A DNA stretch of 64,000 bases from Capronia americana (GCA_016110215.1 JADWQD010000007.1:1-64000), one strand, 5' to 3'. Positions 42,749-54,521 are shown, counted from the first letter of the stretch. Notes: a model not told the origin generated them from the letters alone. Made by a program: numbers and translations.

Positions 42749-43727
42749 ATCTGCCTTTGAACGGGCACATCCTGTATCTGCAGCCAGGAACGTCTAATGA
42801 GACATGAAGATCCACGTCCGAAACATCATCAATCCCCCGGTTTCTGTATACTTAGCCAGCTCTCATGTTGCTTTCCTTTGTCTACTTCTCGCACAACGCT
42901 GTCACGGTAATATCGCCCCCTTAACGAGAGGAGGCACGAAGTTGACGAATACGAGAAGCCGATTCCCCGTAAAGATAATATTCGAAAATCCCGCCGCCAT
43001 AGTCCCTAGACTCACGGGGACAACTCGCACTAAAAGCCAACGCACACCACACAGCTCTGTACTTTCCCTCTTATGTCTCGATGGACAACTTCAAGTCAAA
43101 AATACGCACTTACCGTGATTCGTTTGTACGGGCTTGTATTGGCCATGCCGGCAAACTCCAAGCGAGATAGGTATTTTTGTGAAATCCACCGTTACATGGT
43201 GCGAGCATTGTCTTGACCCTTAGTCTAGCACGAAGCTGAATGTGCTGTCGGCGATCTGGGTGTGAACCACGGCATGCCACAAGGGGCAGGTAGTCTATTC
43301 GAGATTCGAAATCTAAATCAAGAAGGGATTTCTAGGCAGCCACTCTTAGTCGAACCCACGCTGCATGTAATCACCCAACGACTGCAACGTCGGTGTCGTC
43401 GATGACTGGCTCCTCACCTCGGACCGCATTGGGAAGTTGGATTTCGGGGCTAACACAAAGCTGGGAAGAACAGCCTTGTCGGGAATGCTGTGTGCCTCGT
43501 AGGAGGCCCTGGAGGCCCCCGGTGAGATACTGGGGTGTCCCGTCCCACTTAGTCAGGGCAAAGTCAAACCAACGATCACCCCTCATAATTGGAATTGAGG
43601 CACTGGCACATCGAACAATCATCCTCCTCGTACCTTCATCTCCGATCTCCCATGTGTCGAGACGGCGTGCGTGCAACATAATGCGTTGACTTCCCATGTC
43701 GGCTGATACGGGCAGGTCCCCGAGACG
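42749..43727. other. Intergenic, no gene called
   Basis: 979 bp between palA and the first transcription-factor-domain gene. A 108-codon minus-strand frame (43697-43371) starts with ATG but has no domain I can name; see rejected items. Confidence 0.4.
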
Positions 43728-45532
43728 ATGGGACCCGAGAGCCTGCAGTCCGGAGACACTGTCCAGTGGGGAGGCTCGGTCACTCTCCGGAACCGATCAG
43801 ATGTGCCTCCAAGAGAGTCGGAAAGTCTAAGCCACGACATAAACGAGGACGTACGTTACAACGCTGAAGATCGTGCCGATGCTCCAAGGGACACCGCTCT
43901 GCCCAGGTCAACTGCACAGCAGCCTGCAGCAAGGAAGCCGCATTTCAAACGTGCGGTCAAGGATCGGAAGCATGTCTACGCAGCACATGCGTCGAAGTCC
44001 ACCTCCAGGAAGGAGCGACATGATGAGTCCCTGTCCGTGGTGAAGCACTGCCAAAGCCCGTCGTGGCTGCTGGAGCTCGACGGCGAGGAGCTTAATCCCT
44101 TGCTCCCGTCACCGTTTCCCAATGACCTCGTCAGGAGACACATGCACAGTAGTCAGTCAGCCCCAAGGGTGATCTCAATCATTCATATTGAAGGATACTG
44201 ATTGCGCTTCCCAGTTCCCGAGGTGCTGGCGAGACTGGTCTCGAAGGCCGCCTTAAGTGCCCCCTATGGCCGCGCCTTCTCGAGCGATCTCATGGCCTCG
44301 CTCTCGATGCGCCCGGCCCAGCTCCACGCCATGATGTTTGCGATGATGGTGCACGATCGCATTCAACAAGGGATCAGCAACCCGACCGCAACGGAGCTGA
44401 TGGTCGGCACGGAGGCCATCCGCCATCTGAACAGGGAGATCAGCAGTCCGGACCCCGAACGAGCACTCTCGGATTCGAACATCTGGGCCGTTCTGATCCT
44501 TGCCTACTCGGGAAGGGAGGACAAGGTGAGGTCCGCGCAGAGCTACCCCCGGCAGAGCTTTCTGAGGGAGTTGCAATCGATCCATATCTATCTGAAGATG
44601 GACATTGTGATCGAGCATGTCCTCGGGTTGGTCAAGATGATGGAGCTTCTGGGAGATTTGCGGAAGATCAGGACACCGGGGATTGCGCAGACTGTGTCGT
44701 GGTAAGTCGCTCCCAAGCACTGCGCACCGCTTAGAGCTCGGGCTGAGTCTTCACCAGGGCCGGTGTCATGGGTGCGGTCCGCAATCTCACCAGACCAATC
44801 TTCCCTTTCATATCCCACACGACGACCTTTGTCCGGGAAGACGGCCGGCTCGCGGTGACGCAGCACGAACGCGAGGCCGTGGCGATAGATCTAGGCCAGC
44901 TGGGCACAGGCTTCTGGCAAGTCTGGAGCTTGAACGCTGCCTCCACAGCAGCCTACCTAGACCTTCTGTTGGAGGTCATCCAAGACATGGCCGATTTCAC
45001 CGTTGTGGTCGAGAACCATGCCAGCGGACGGTGGATGCCCAGAACGTCCCCCGAGATCATCGATCAGCGAAACTTCGTACAGCATAAATTGATGTCCCTG
45101 CAAACAGAGGAGGAATTGATCGTCGGCGGCGGGCTTGCCGTGGAGGACATCGACGTACAGTACGAAAGCTGCCGACTTGCTTGCATAATTTACTCGTTTA
45201 TCGTCGTTTTCCCCGTTCCCCCGGTTGTCGGGCCCTTTGAGACCCTTGTCGAGAGGTTGAAGCGCACACTACAAGCCACAGACTGGACAGCCTTGGACGG
45301 CCCCAGGCTGAGACTACATTTGTGGATTTTGGTCATGGGTTCAATTGCCTCCATCGGACTGCCGGACCGTCCTTGGTTTCTGCTACGAGTCATGGAGGTG
45401 CTCGAGGAGTTCGACATGGCGAACTGGAAGGACCTGAAAGCGTTATTGAAGACATACTTGTGGCATCCGCGGACCAGTGACTTTGACGGGCTGGAGATTT
45501 GGAAGGCGATCCAGTACGCAGATACCCCCTAA
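43728..45532 (+). CDS. Fungal transcription-factor-domain protein, copy A (no Zn cluster)
   Basis: Three exons: 43728 to about 44151, 44215-44701 and 44758-45532, giving about 561 residues. The alternative donor for exon 1 at 44149 differs by exactly one codon. The N-terminus has a basic stretch (KPHFKRAVKDRKHVYAAHASKS) resembling the region before the regulatory domain in Zn2Cys6-less fungal regulators; no Cys6 cluster is present. Exons 2 and 3 encode an alpha-helical domain of the Fungal_trans_2 type. Key blocks shared with the 47.7-kb gene are DQRNFVQHKLMSLQ, VVFPVPP and LWHPRTSDFDGLEIWKAI. Exons 2 and 3 have exactly the same lengths as in that gene, so they are paralogs. DNA binding is not proven by the sequence. 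Confidence 0.82.
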
Positions 45533-46061
45533 GTTAGCCAAATGACATGCATACATTAAATTCGAAGTCAAGAAGGCAGATCTGTGGTGCAGTCTGACAG
45601 TTGGTGTATGTAGCATCACCTGCATTGTTCAGACACCGTGACCGTGCTCGTTCTGCCAGGTCGGAACTTTGAAGAATCAGATCAGAATCAGATCGCATCG
45701 CATCGCATCGCATTTACGTGACAGTAAAAGAATTCTATTCCGTATCTTGTACAACGGATGATGAATATCCGGGTTGTAAGCTCAGCGTGACCCTTCAAAA
45801 GTGAAGAATGAAAGGACAGCTGCCCGGTGGTCAAACTCGCTACCACAGCGAATTCAAAATAACAAACGAAAGGAGCGCCGGCGCCGGTCCTTCGAACCCG
45901 CCACCCCCAGCGCCTGCCTCCAAAGGGTATCCAACGCAGTAAAGACTGTTCTGTTCCAAAGTGCAGTGTGCACTAGCTTGAGTCTGGCGAAAAACGTACA
46001 CGGTCATCTCAAGATAAAAAAAAAGCCGGCTGGCGAGCTGGCTGGCCGGCTCGCTCGCTCG
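45533..46061. other. Convergent intergenic with short repeats
   Basis: 529 bp between copy A and the 3' end of the bZIP gene. It holds AATCAGATCAG duplications and a (CGCAT)n run (45692-45713). No gene was seen. Confidence 0.5.
45692..45713. repeat. (CGCAT)n microsatellite
   Basis: Four tandem copies of a 5-bp unit. Confidence 0.8.
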
Positions 46062-46725
46062 CTAACATCTCTGGACCCAGTCCGAGTTCAATGGAAAGTC
46101 CGGGAATTCCGAAAATCCGCCCTTGCCCAGATAATTGGCCAGATCGAACTGCGATAACGTGGTCCGCTGGTGCGGCGGCTGAGCAGCAGGCGCAGGCGCA
46201 GACTGCCGCTCGTAGGTCGACGAAGGAGCGTACGAGGATGACGATGACGATGACGACGACGGCGACGACGGCCACCCCCGCTCCAGCTCTTGGGAGCTCT
46301 TCAGGAATTCAATGTCCTGGAGAAGTTCCTCGACGCGCGAATGCAGCTGTTGGATCTCTTTGGCTCGTTGCGAGCACGCGTGGTTCAGCGACTCGTGCAG
46401 CTGGCGGAGTTGGGCCCATTCGGTCTCCAGGGCCTCGACCCGGACTTTCTGCCGCGCGCGGAACGCTTGCTGGGCGAGGCGGTTTTGTTTTCTTCGGCGC
46501 TGTACGACGAACAACGACAACACACCCTTGTCAGCGGTGGTTCGATCAGGAAAAAAAACCAACGGTAAGGAAAGGCGAAGGGGGACGGTTGGGCGTAAAT
46601 ACCTCGCGCATCTCTGCCGTCTCTCCGACCTGGGGCGGGCTTCCTGGATCTGACGGCGTGGACATTCTCCGTTCAACGCGTTGCGCAACTGAGGTTTGGG
46701 GAGGCTGGGCTGGTTTGGAACCCAT
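46062..46725 (-). CDS. bZIP transcription factor
   Basis: Two exons: 46725-46603 and 46499-46062, giving 186 residues. The intron (GTATTT...GTACAG, 103 bp) lies just before the DNA-binding region. Residues 42-60 are the basic region (RRRKQNRLAQQAFRARQ), with the Asn-x-x-Ala-Gln-x-Ala-Phe-Arg contact pattern of Yap-type factors. A coiled coil with heptad Leu/Val/His residues runs to about 105. A ten-serine run and Pro/Ala/Gln-rich segment follow, then a short C-terminus with LSQFDLANYL that may be an activation motif. No cysteine-rich redox domains of Yap1 type are visible. It is divergent from copy B and convergent with copy A of the regulator paralogs, so co-regulation is plausible but unproven. 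Confidence 0.9.
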
Positions 46726-47667
46726 GGTCGCGTGTGTGTGCAGTGTGCGGCTGATGGAGATTTTGAACGTTGTTACTATGTACTAGTACCACAATCTCGG
46801 AATCAGGAGCTTCAGCGATCAAACGGGTGGGATGCGAGGTAAATGATCCTTCGGAGGCCTTCTAGTTTACTTAAGGTCGATCACAGCTGGCGATGACGGT
46901 GGCAGGGGGTTAATAAATCGACCCTCGACGAGTACGAACCACACCATGTTATGCATCTTGGCCCTGTGAGATCTGGGATGCTAGGGCGCGCATGCCGACT
47001 AACTGGTAATGGGTGTGTGTGGTTTACCGGTCTGGGAAGGTGGATGAGAGCGAAAGTGTCCTGCATCGTGCGGACCCGACGATCCGGAGTCGCACAATGA
47101 GGTACAGAGTCTGACCATCGCTGCAGCCAGACACAGGCGCGTGAACCTGTTGCCCGCTCTGGCATGCCGCAGGGCTGAAGTGCAAACAAGGCAAAGCGGC
47201 ATCGGAAAAGCTTTTAGGCAGTGGGCATCTCCACGGGCGCCTGGCTAGGCACCCCTGCCGGAAATCCAACTGCCCAAAGCGGTTTCTGCGGGCGCGCCTC
47301 GTTTTTCCCCCAAAACTTACTTAGGCGAATGTGCGGTTAGTCATCGGCTGCGCTGCACGTGCCTCTCACACAAACCGCAATCGTCTTGGGACCGAGGGAA
47401 ATCTGCACACTTGGCCCTATCATCCCACCCCCTCCTTTTGCTCGACGCGGTCAAGATCGATGAGGCTGAACTCCTATCAGTGATGACCTGGATGTCTAAC
47501 GTGCTGAGACCAGACGTCATGCATCGCTCCGCAGACTAGCTCCGACTCGACCCTGGGTCCCCTGACCGTGGTTCCGGTATCGAAACAGCCTTACCGCCGG
47601 TCACACAGGCCACCTTGCTGCAGGTGTGTCGGCCAACCACCATGCGCCGTCCCCCTTGGACGGTAGA
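46726..47667. promoter_or_regulatory. Divergent promoter region, bZIP/regulator copy B
   Basis: 942 bp between two divergent regulator genes. A palindromic GACGTC core (47513-47518, context AGACGTCA) resembles an ATF/CREB bZIP site 150 bp upstream of copy B. No coding frame is supported. Confidence 0.35.
47513..47519. promoter_or_regulatory. CRE-like bZIP site (GACGTCA)
   Basis: Seven of eight bases of the TGACGTCA element with an intact palindromic core, in the promoter of copy B and shared with a bZIP gene. Motif match only; binding is not shown. Confidence 0.25.
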
Positions 47668-49673
47668 ATGTCAGATCCGAACGCGGAAGAAACCCCCACC
47701 CAGCCCGACAGGAGCGAGACACCCCCAAGGCTGAGGTTTGTGACGGCGCGGCCAGACACCAAGCAGGGCAAACGCGAGGCTAAAGCAGCGATCCGGGCTC
47801 ACGCTTCGCAGGCGTCGTGGGCCAAAATCCGGAAAAAGGGCAAGCAGCCGCCAAAACAGCCGGGTATTGGTTCAGGCGAGACCACCCATCCTGACCACCA
47901 GCAGCAGCACACCCTAAGCTTGACCAGCGAGCCAGCCAGTTCCAGTGCCAGTAGTGCCAGCACCGAGCCAGTATCCCATGCAGTTGACCGCCCTTACGAT
48001 GCCGACCGCGCAACAGAAGCTACTGCAAGCTCCCACGAGGTCGTGCCTTCTCGAGCCGTGAGACAGACCATTCTCCGATCGATCAGTATTCCCAGTCCTC
48101 TCCGAACCGTCGGCGCGGGGGACATTGACCCTTTCACAAGCTATCCATCACGGCTGCCAAAGGAGGTGGCCGCCCCGATCATTAGTCAAGGTAAGCCGCT
48201 GGGGACACTGGTTCCCACTCGCTGGAGTAGTGTGTATTGCAGCATGCAAGCAATCCGGCCCGACACGTGTTTCTGTGGGTACTGACTGGTGTGTCTCTGC
48301 CTTAGTCAACCACTTCTTCAATATCATATTCCTGCCCGACCCAGACCGACCGGCGCAGAGCATTGTACAAGACTGGATATCTTGGTACATGAGGGACAGC
48401 ACGTTCTTCCATGCTCAATGCTTCGCCCAACTAGCAAGGTCGTCGGTGACAGAGGCCGGGCTGAAACCGATCAATCGGAGGGCATATTGGTATTGCTACT
48501 CGGAGGTCGTGCGCGAGGTTAATAGACGATTCAATGATCCTGCGGAACGATGCTCCGACGAGAACATCTCCGCCGTGCAGGCACTGGCGTTCCACGGTGA
48601 CGCGACCGCGGACGAAGCCGACGTCCCTAGATCGCCCTCGCAGGGCCCCATGAACTGCATGCAGGGCCTCGACATCTATGCAGGTCGACTGAACCCCGTC
48701 GGCATGCACGTCGGCGGATTGGCAAGAATGCTGGCCCTGCGGGGAGGCATTGCCGACATCGAATCCCCTGGACTGGCGGCAATGCTGAGCTAGTAAGAAC
48801 CGCCGTGCATCTGAGACCACCCTCCCATCCATTTGACCCTATCGTTGCCATTCGGAGCTCCCGCGCGTTCGTCGTCATTGCTGATTACTCGTCCATAGTG
48901 GGGACCTGCTCCTAGCGTCCCGATCTCTGCATAAACCGGTCTACCCCTTCGTGCCCATCGGCGAGTCACCGGCACGCACCCTAACCGCCGTTAGTCGGAC
49001 GGACCACGCTCTAGCCAAACTCGGCACCGGGTTCCAAGTGCTGCGTGAGCTTATGCCCGACGAGGAGTCCGCACGCGCACTCCTTTCCTCACTTTGCAAT
49101 CTCGCAACCTACTCGCTCGCCGTCTATGACTATATCATGGGCAGGCCGCAAGCGCCGAGCCTCAAAACCCTCGCCGACCAGCGCAACTTTGTTCAGCACA
49201 GCCTGATGCAGCTGAGTTCTACGCCCAGCGACCGCGCCGACGAGACTGCTACCCACGAGTCTTCAGGCACGTTTTTGCTGAAAGAAGCGTGTTGGTCGGC
49301 TGCCGCCGTGTACAGTCTGATCGCCGTGTTTCCCATCCCTCCCCCGAAGGCCCCATTCGCGCAACTCGCCAAGCAGCTCAAGCAGCACCTCGTCCAGACT
49401 TCCTCGCACTTTGCGCGGCGATGGCAAAAGCCTTCACCGCTGGTATTGTGGATGACCTTCATGGGAGCCCTGGCGTCTTTGGCCGATGAAGACACCAAAG
49501 AGGAAAAAGCATGGTATATAAGCGTGCTTGAACGGCTCGTGCACAGGATGCAGATTCTGAGCTGGGAGAGGCTGAAGGACCTGCTGCTGAATTTCTTGTG
49601 GTTCCCAAGTACGAGTGACACGGACGGGCAGCAGCTGTGGAAGGAGATACACACGTCCAATCCGTTTGGGTGA
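47668..49673 (+). CDS. Fungal transcription-factor-domain protein, copy B (no Zn cluster)
   Basis: Three exons: 47668-48190, 48306-48792 and 48899-49673, giving 594 residues. The first ATG in frame is 47668. The N-terminus carries the block LRFVTARPD...IRAHASQASW that typifies Zn-cluster-less fungal regulators, followed by a Ser/Gln-rich linker. The helical domain has GMHVGGLARMLALRGG, a hallmark of the Fungal_trans_2 type, and LADQRNFVQHSLMQL. Splice joins restore ISQ-VNHFFNI and MLSY-GDLLLASRS. Exons 2 and 3 (487 and 775 bp) match copy A in length. It is expected to be nuclear. Target genes are unknown. Confidence 0.86.
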
Positions 49674-50931
49674 AGTAAGCTTTTTCCTACGGGAATATAC
49701 CGGCGGCCAAGAGCGCCAGATCCATCCGCAGGCTACTGCGTTGAAGACCAGGGAATCATCTAAGCGTGCGCCACGGGTACCGATCTGGCCTCAGCCGTCT
49801 TCGAGATGGCTGTGTCTGCACGCTTTCAATTTCGCGACCGAAAGAATACGACAGGACCGCCCAAGGCCTTGCTGACTGCGATCCCAACCATCAATGCTTC
49901 AGATAACGCCGTTCTACAGAATGGAAATGAAGGGAGCTTACTGGGATGCTTTCTGTGGTGACTACAGCACAGGGCGAGCGACCGGGTAGATCTTTAAGAC
50001 CCTCGAGTTCACTTCCCGCCACCGGGGCGAAGTCACCTGCTAGCTAGGAACAACATGCAAACTCTTCAGCACTATTCGGAAAAGTAAGCGGAGAAGGAGA
50101 TCGTGGGGAATGAATGCCATTGTGGCCGAGAAAATTCCGTAAGTGGCCATCGGCTACGACGCACGCTCAACAGCGGTGTCAGCAAGCTTCAAGATTTCAA
50201 GGCAAAGGAGGAGAAGCTAGTCACTTATGGCGTCAATTGAGGGCCGAAAGGATGTAGAGCAGGTCGAAGCTGAGGCATGAGGAGGCGTCAGGCGCGATAG
50301 CCTCGAAATCCAAGGGTACATCGTTGTTTGGATGGGATGGAAGGCAGCCAGGAATGGTACACGTTGTCCATGCATACATTGCCTCATGTGATGGAGAAAG
50401 ACAATTAGTACGAAGGTGAGTGAGTCGTCTTTGATCAATGTGCTCTGCCGCTTGGGATTTATGTGTCAGTATCGGTTTTGCTCCCACGGTTGGAATTCTG
50501 ATGGGGATCCCGCTGAGAGGAACCCAGGTGGTGGACTGGGGAGTTTAGTTCGTTGGAGCTGTACACAGTAATAGTGAGCATCTGTGGAGCGAGAAGAAAT
50601 TAAGAGATGAGACGGAGTGAAGGCGAGAGGGAGGAATATCGAGGCTAGATGATCAAGCACGTGACCAGGCCACAGGGACTAGCGCTAGACCCATCCTGGC
50701 TAGTATATCTTGGCATCGCATTCTATTCTCCATCATCCATCGCCCACATCCTCTACTCGCTACAATCCAACATCGTTGATGCTTTGCAGGTCCCTGCGCT
50801 TGTGAGACGGGCTTGACCTTCCTCTTCGATCCGCACGTACATGCTCACGTCGTTATTGGCGAAAAATTACCTTCTTTCTCACGGACTTCTGACCTTGCCG
50901 AGTTGAAGCTCTGCTCAAACTCATCGACAAG
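49674..50931. other. Long intergenic region, no gene seen
   Basis: 1.26 kb between copy B and dihydroorotase; several short frames without domains. The last 250 bp before 50932 should be the dihydroorotase promoter (C/T-rich runs at about 50725-50765). Confidence 0.45.
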
Positions 50932-52563
50932 ATGCGACTCAGAGATGTACAACGTCTGGAATTACCGCCGTCGGCAGATATGCACGTCCACCTGCGGCAG
51001 GGCCAAGTGAATCCCCCACCGGCCCTAGTGTGTACTGGATTAGACTGAAATCGTTTCTTCCTGTCTCCAGGTCACGGAATTGGTGGTTCCTCAGATTTTG
51101 AAGGGAGGCGTAGACACGGTCTTTGTGATGGTACGCAGGATCTTCAGACGGTGTGGTACTCGATGTTCACGTCAGCTGAATTGCTTCGCAGCCCAACCTG
51201 CAGCCGCCTATCACGAGTGTCGCCCAAGCTTTGGAATACCAGTCACATCTGCAGGCCATTGAACCTAGAGTCCATTATCTGATGTCGCTCTACGTGAGTT
51301 ATTTGCGGTCTGGCGGGTGCCCGTTCTTAATGGATTCCAGCTTCATCCTTCAATTACACCCGACGTCATCGCCGAAGCCGCAGCTGCAGGGATTACGGGA
51401 GTCAAGATGTATCCTCAAGGTAAGAAGGGCCCTGCGTGGATAGCGAGGTGTCCTTCCCTCCATTCTGGATAGGAGTAGTGATTTGATCCATTGGTAGGCG
51501 TAACCACGAATTCAGAGTCAGGCGTGCCGGCGGATTTTCTGAACGCCTACTCCCCCGTCTTCGCTGCCATGGAACAGCATGACCTTGTCCTGAATTTGCA
51601 CGGAGAGTGGCCGGGACCTCCGCCGAGCGATGACATCTCCCTGGAAGAAGCGTTCCTGCCGGAGCTGAAGAAGCTTCACGACAAGTTCCCCCGTCTTCGA
51701 TGTGTGCTTGAGGTGAGTAGATCCTGGTTGTACACGTTGTACACTTGTGGCGATAATAACCGCTCGCAGCACTGTTCCACCGCCGCCGCGATAGATGCGG
51801 TACGGGCTTGCGGTCCGTCCGTTGTAGGTGCGTCTGCGTCTGTGTCTATCCTGATAAGCTCATCCCCGATGACGGCCTTCCCACTCTACTTTTCCTTTCA
51901 TTGCTGGTGCTGCTCTTCTTCTAAAAGATTATGGATCCTGCAGGAACGATAACGGCACATCACCTCTACTTGACAGGCCACGACAGTCAGATAGATCCTC
52001 TGGCTTTCTGCAAACCCATCCCGAAAAGCCCATCAGATCGAGATGCCCTGATCAAAGCGGCATGTAGCGGCGACCCGAAATTCTTCTTGTGAGTTTCCAA
52101 GTCCACGCGCGTGTCGTTTCTCAGGTCCGATCTTTCTTTTACTGACCGGTGCGTGCTTGCCCCCTTCAGTGGGAGTGATAGCGCCCCGCATCCGCTGGTG
52201 TCCAAGGTCGGGAAGAGTCAAGGCGGCCAAGCAGTGCCTGCGGGGGTGTTCACACAGCCGTTCGCCACCCAGCTCGTCATCCTGGCACTCGAAGAGGCCA
52301 TTGAACGGGGCGTTCTCAAACCCGACGACGTCACCCAGGACCGGCTCGAGCAGTTCCTAAGTCGTGCTGGGAGACGGTTCTACAAGCTGCCCAGCCCTGA
52401 CGATGATACCTCCGACGCTGCTGCTATCAAGGGAGGATCCAAGATCGTGCTTGAACGAAAGGGCGAGACGATCCCACCGAGCATCAAGAGCGGGGATGGC
52501 ACTCTGGAGATTGGATTGTCCAAGTCCACGGCTGAGGTGTTTAGTTTAAGCTGGCTTACGTAG
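50932..52563 (+). CDS. URA4: Dihydroorotase (URA4/PyrC type)
   Basis: Eight exons: 50932-51006, 51071-51130, 51192-51293, 51341-51419, 51498-51712, 51770-51827, 51944-52088 and 52170-52563, giving 375 residues. All joins keep frame and restore family blocks. The zinc-site residues are all present: His pair in DMHVHLRQG, the carbamylated Lys in GVKMYPQG, His in LNLHGEWPG, LEHCS, ITAHHLYLTGHD and the catalytic Asp in GSDSAPH. The enzyme closes N-carbamoyl-aspartate to dihydroorotate, step 3 of pyrimidine synthesis, in the cytosol. Length matches the homodimeric fungal enzyme. No adjacent pyrimidine gene is seen; the FAD monooxygenase is convergent. Confidence 0.95.
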
Positions 52564-52638
52564 GGAGGTAGGGAGGTAGGGGAGGCAGGGAGGTTTGAAT
52601 CGGTAGGATGGCTTCAAAGAATGCACGGAATGGGCTGT

Positions 52639-52680
52639 GAACATGAACATGAACATGAACATGAACATGAACATGAACAT
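52639..52680. repeat. (GAACAT)7 microsatellite
   Basis: Seven perfect tandem copies of a 6-bp unit, 42 bp. Confidence 0.95.
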
Positions 52681-52837
52681 GGACGCGCACAAGCTAGGCA
52701 TCTTTACCCGCAGCCTACTTGAGACTTTGGTGCACCAGCATGGTTCACAACTCCATCCAGTACGGGCTGTGTGATATTCATAGACCATGATTGGCGCTAC
52801 AGTATATGGATATATGTAGGCTATTATACTCCGCTTC

Positions 52838-52889
52838 CATGCTATACTATGTTATGCTATGCTATGCCATTGTATGCTACTGTATGCCA
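52838..52889. repeat. TATGC-type degenerate microsatellite
   Basis: About ten imperfect copies of a 5-bp word (ATGCT/TATGC). Confidence 0.8.
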
Positions 52890-53005
52890 CGCGTCGATCG
52901 TAGTCCTGCTTATTCAGTATCACACGGGGACAATGGATAGCTAGGATACTGGACTCTCAACGAACTCTGAAATGGACGTATACAAAGAAAAGCTCATCGC
53001 TTATC

Positions 53006-53042
53006 GCTCATGCTCATGCTCATACTCATACTCATACTCATC
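53006..53042. repeat. (CTCATA/CTCATG)n microsatellite
   Basis: About six copies of a 6-bp unit ending 12 bp before the stop codon of the FAD monooxygenase. Confidence 0.9.
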
Positions 53043-53053
53043 TCGCATCTCGC

Positions 53054-54521
53054 TCACAACCTCACCTCCCTCGCCCCGAGGCCGCTGTCCCTACTATCCT
53101 GCCTCCTCAGCTCCTGCAGCTCGCTCACCCCAGCCAGCGCGACCTCGTCAGCATCCTCGGCAAACCGGCCCATCGTGCCGGGAAAGCGGCCCTCGAGATA
53201 TCTGGTCCACGCGTCCTCGACGACCGCCTGGGCATCATACCCGAACAGGAACTTCTGGAACACCGGGTCGCGCCATCGGTTCTGGTATCCCTCGAAGGGG
53301 GCGTCGTTCCACTCGAGCATCTGCCGGTCCCGCTCGCGCTGGCGCGGTCCGTCGTGCAGATGGAAGATTTCGCGGCCGAGGTGCGAACTGCCCGTGACGA
53401 CGCGCGTCGTGCGCGGCTTCCGGATACTCTCGTAGATGGCGAGCAGGTCGGGCACTTGGCTCCTCGTCTCGATCTTCTCGAACAGGTGGCCGAGCACGGC
53501 GCCGTCCTCGACGGCCTGAGCGGCCCCCTGGGCTAAATAAGGCAATGTCGCGTGGCAGGCGTCGCCCAAGAGCGTGAACCGTCCTCCCGGGTGGCCCCAG
53601 CTGCTCATCTCGCGGGAGTTTTGCAGCCGCCATTTCGAAGTGTCGTTGCAGAGTTCCAGCAGAGCGCGGAGCTGAGGATCCCATTTCTCAAACATGGCGT
53701 GCATTTCCTCCAGGTCGGCTTTCTGTTGGTTTACAAATTCGGGCAGGTTGTCCGGGCACGCGATCACGATGTTATACAGGTTGCCGCCCTTGAGGAGGTA
53801 GCTGACCACGTGGCTGTCCGGGCCCATCCAGTAGTTGATGTTCGGGGTTGAAACGAGGTCGCGGAGGAGGGGATGCTCACGCATCCGGTCCGCGGGCACG
53901 ACGATCCGGTACGCGAGATCGCCTGTCAGATGGGGCGGGTCGGGACGGCCAAGGAGGGCTTCTCGACAGACTGATTTAAGGCCATCGGCGCCGATGATGA
54001 GGTCTACCACAAAAGGTTCCGGTCGGTTCTTAATGTGCACGGCTGGGGCCTCAAAGTCGATGTCGGTCACGAATGAATCCAAGATAATCTCTACTCCTTG
54101 ACGCTCGGCTTCTTCGACGAGGATTCTATGGTAATCGGCACGGTGGATGTGCAGGTATGGATAGCCGTAGGTGGATTCGCAGTGCGGAATCAGTGGCTGA
54201 GTCGAAAGGATCTTGCCGTCGCGGTAGGAGCGCAGCATGAAGTTTTGCGGACGCACGGAGACGGCTTCGACGGCCGGCAGCAGCCCCCAGCGGGAGAGGA
54301 TGCGGGTGCTGTTTGGAGGGACCTGGATTCCTGCCCCGACCTGTCCATGGTGTGAGAGTCAGCAACATCAAGTGATATGGAATGGGACGACTCACCTCTC
54401 CTAGGGCAGGAGCTTGTTCGAGGATGGTGACTTTGTGCCCAGCCCTGGCGATCGAGATTGCGGCAGCTAGGCCCCCTAGACCCGCGCCAACGATACCAAC
54501 GTGGAGATGAACTTTCCCCAT
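53054..54521 (-). CDS. FAD-dependent monooxygenase (salicylate-hydroxylase-like)
   Basis: Two exons: 54521-54396 and 54340-53054, giving 470 residues. The 55-bp intron (GTGAGT...GACAG) leaves LGE-VGAGIQVPPN intact. Motifs of group A flavoprotein hydroxylases are in order: GxGxxG in VGAGLGGLAAA (about 10-20), the DG motif in IIGADGLKS and the FAD/ribityl motif GDACHATLPYLAQGAAQAVED. Sequence style is closest to salicylate or 3-hydroxybenzoate hydroxylases, which use NAD(P)H and O2 on aromatic acids; the substrate is not readable. No ring-cleavage gene lies next to it. Confidence 0.9.

Larger units (their letters stand above)
52564..53053. other. Convergent intergenic packed with microsatellites
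   Basis: 490 bp between the 3' ends of dihydroorotase and the FAD monooxygenase; three separate simple-repeat tracts, listed individually. No gene was seen. Confidence 0.7.

Noticed and set aside
43371..43697. 108-codon minus-strand frame (RWFDFALTKWDG) that faintly resembles transposon-derived proteins
   Set aside because: One short frame only; no transposase motif, inverted repeats or target-site duplication was found around it.
43728..45532. Regulator copy A as a pseudogene broken into three frames
   Set aside because: The breaks coincide with good splice donors and acceptors, frames rejoin exactly, and exon lengths match copy B.
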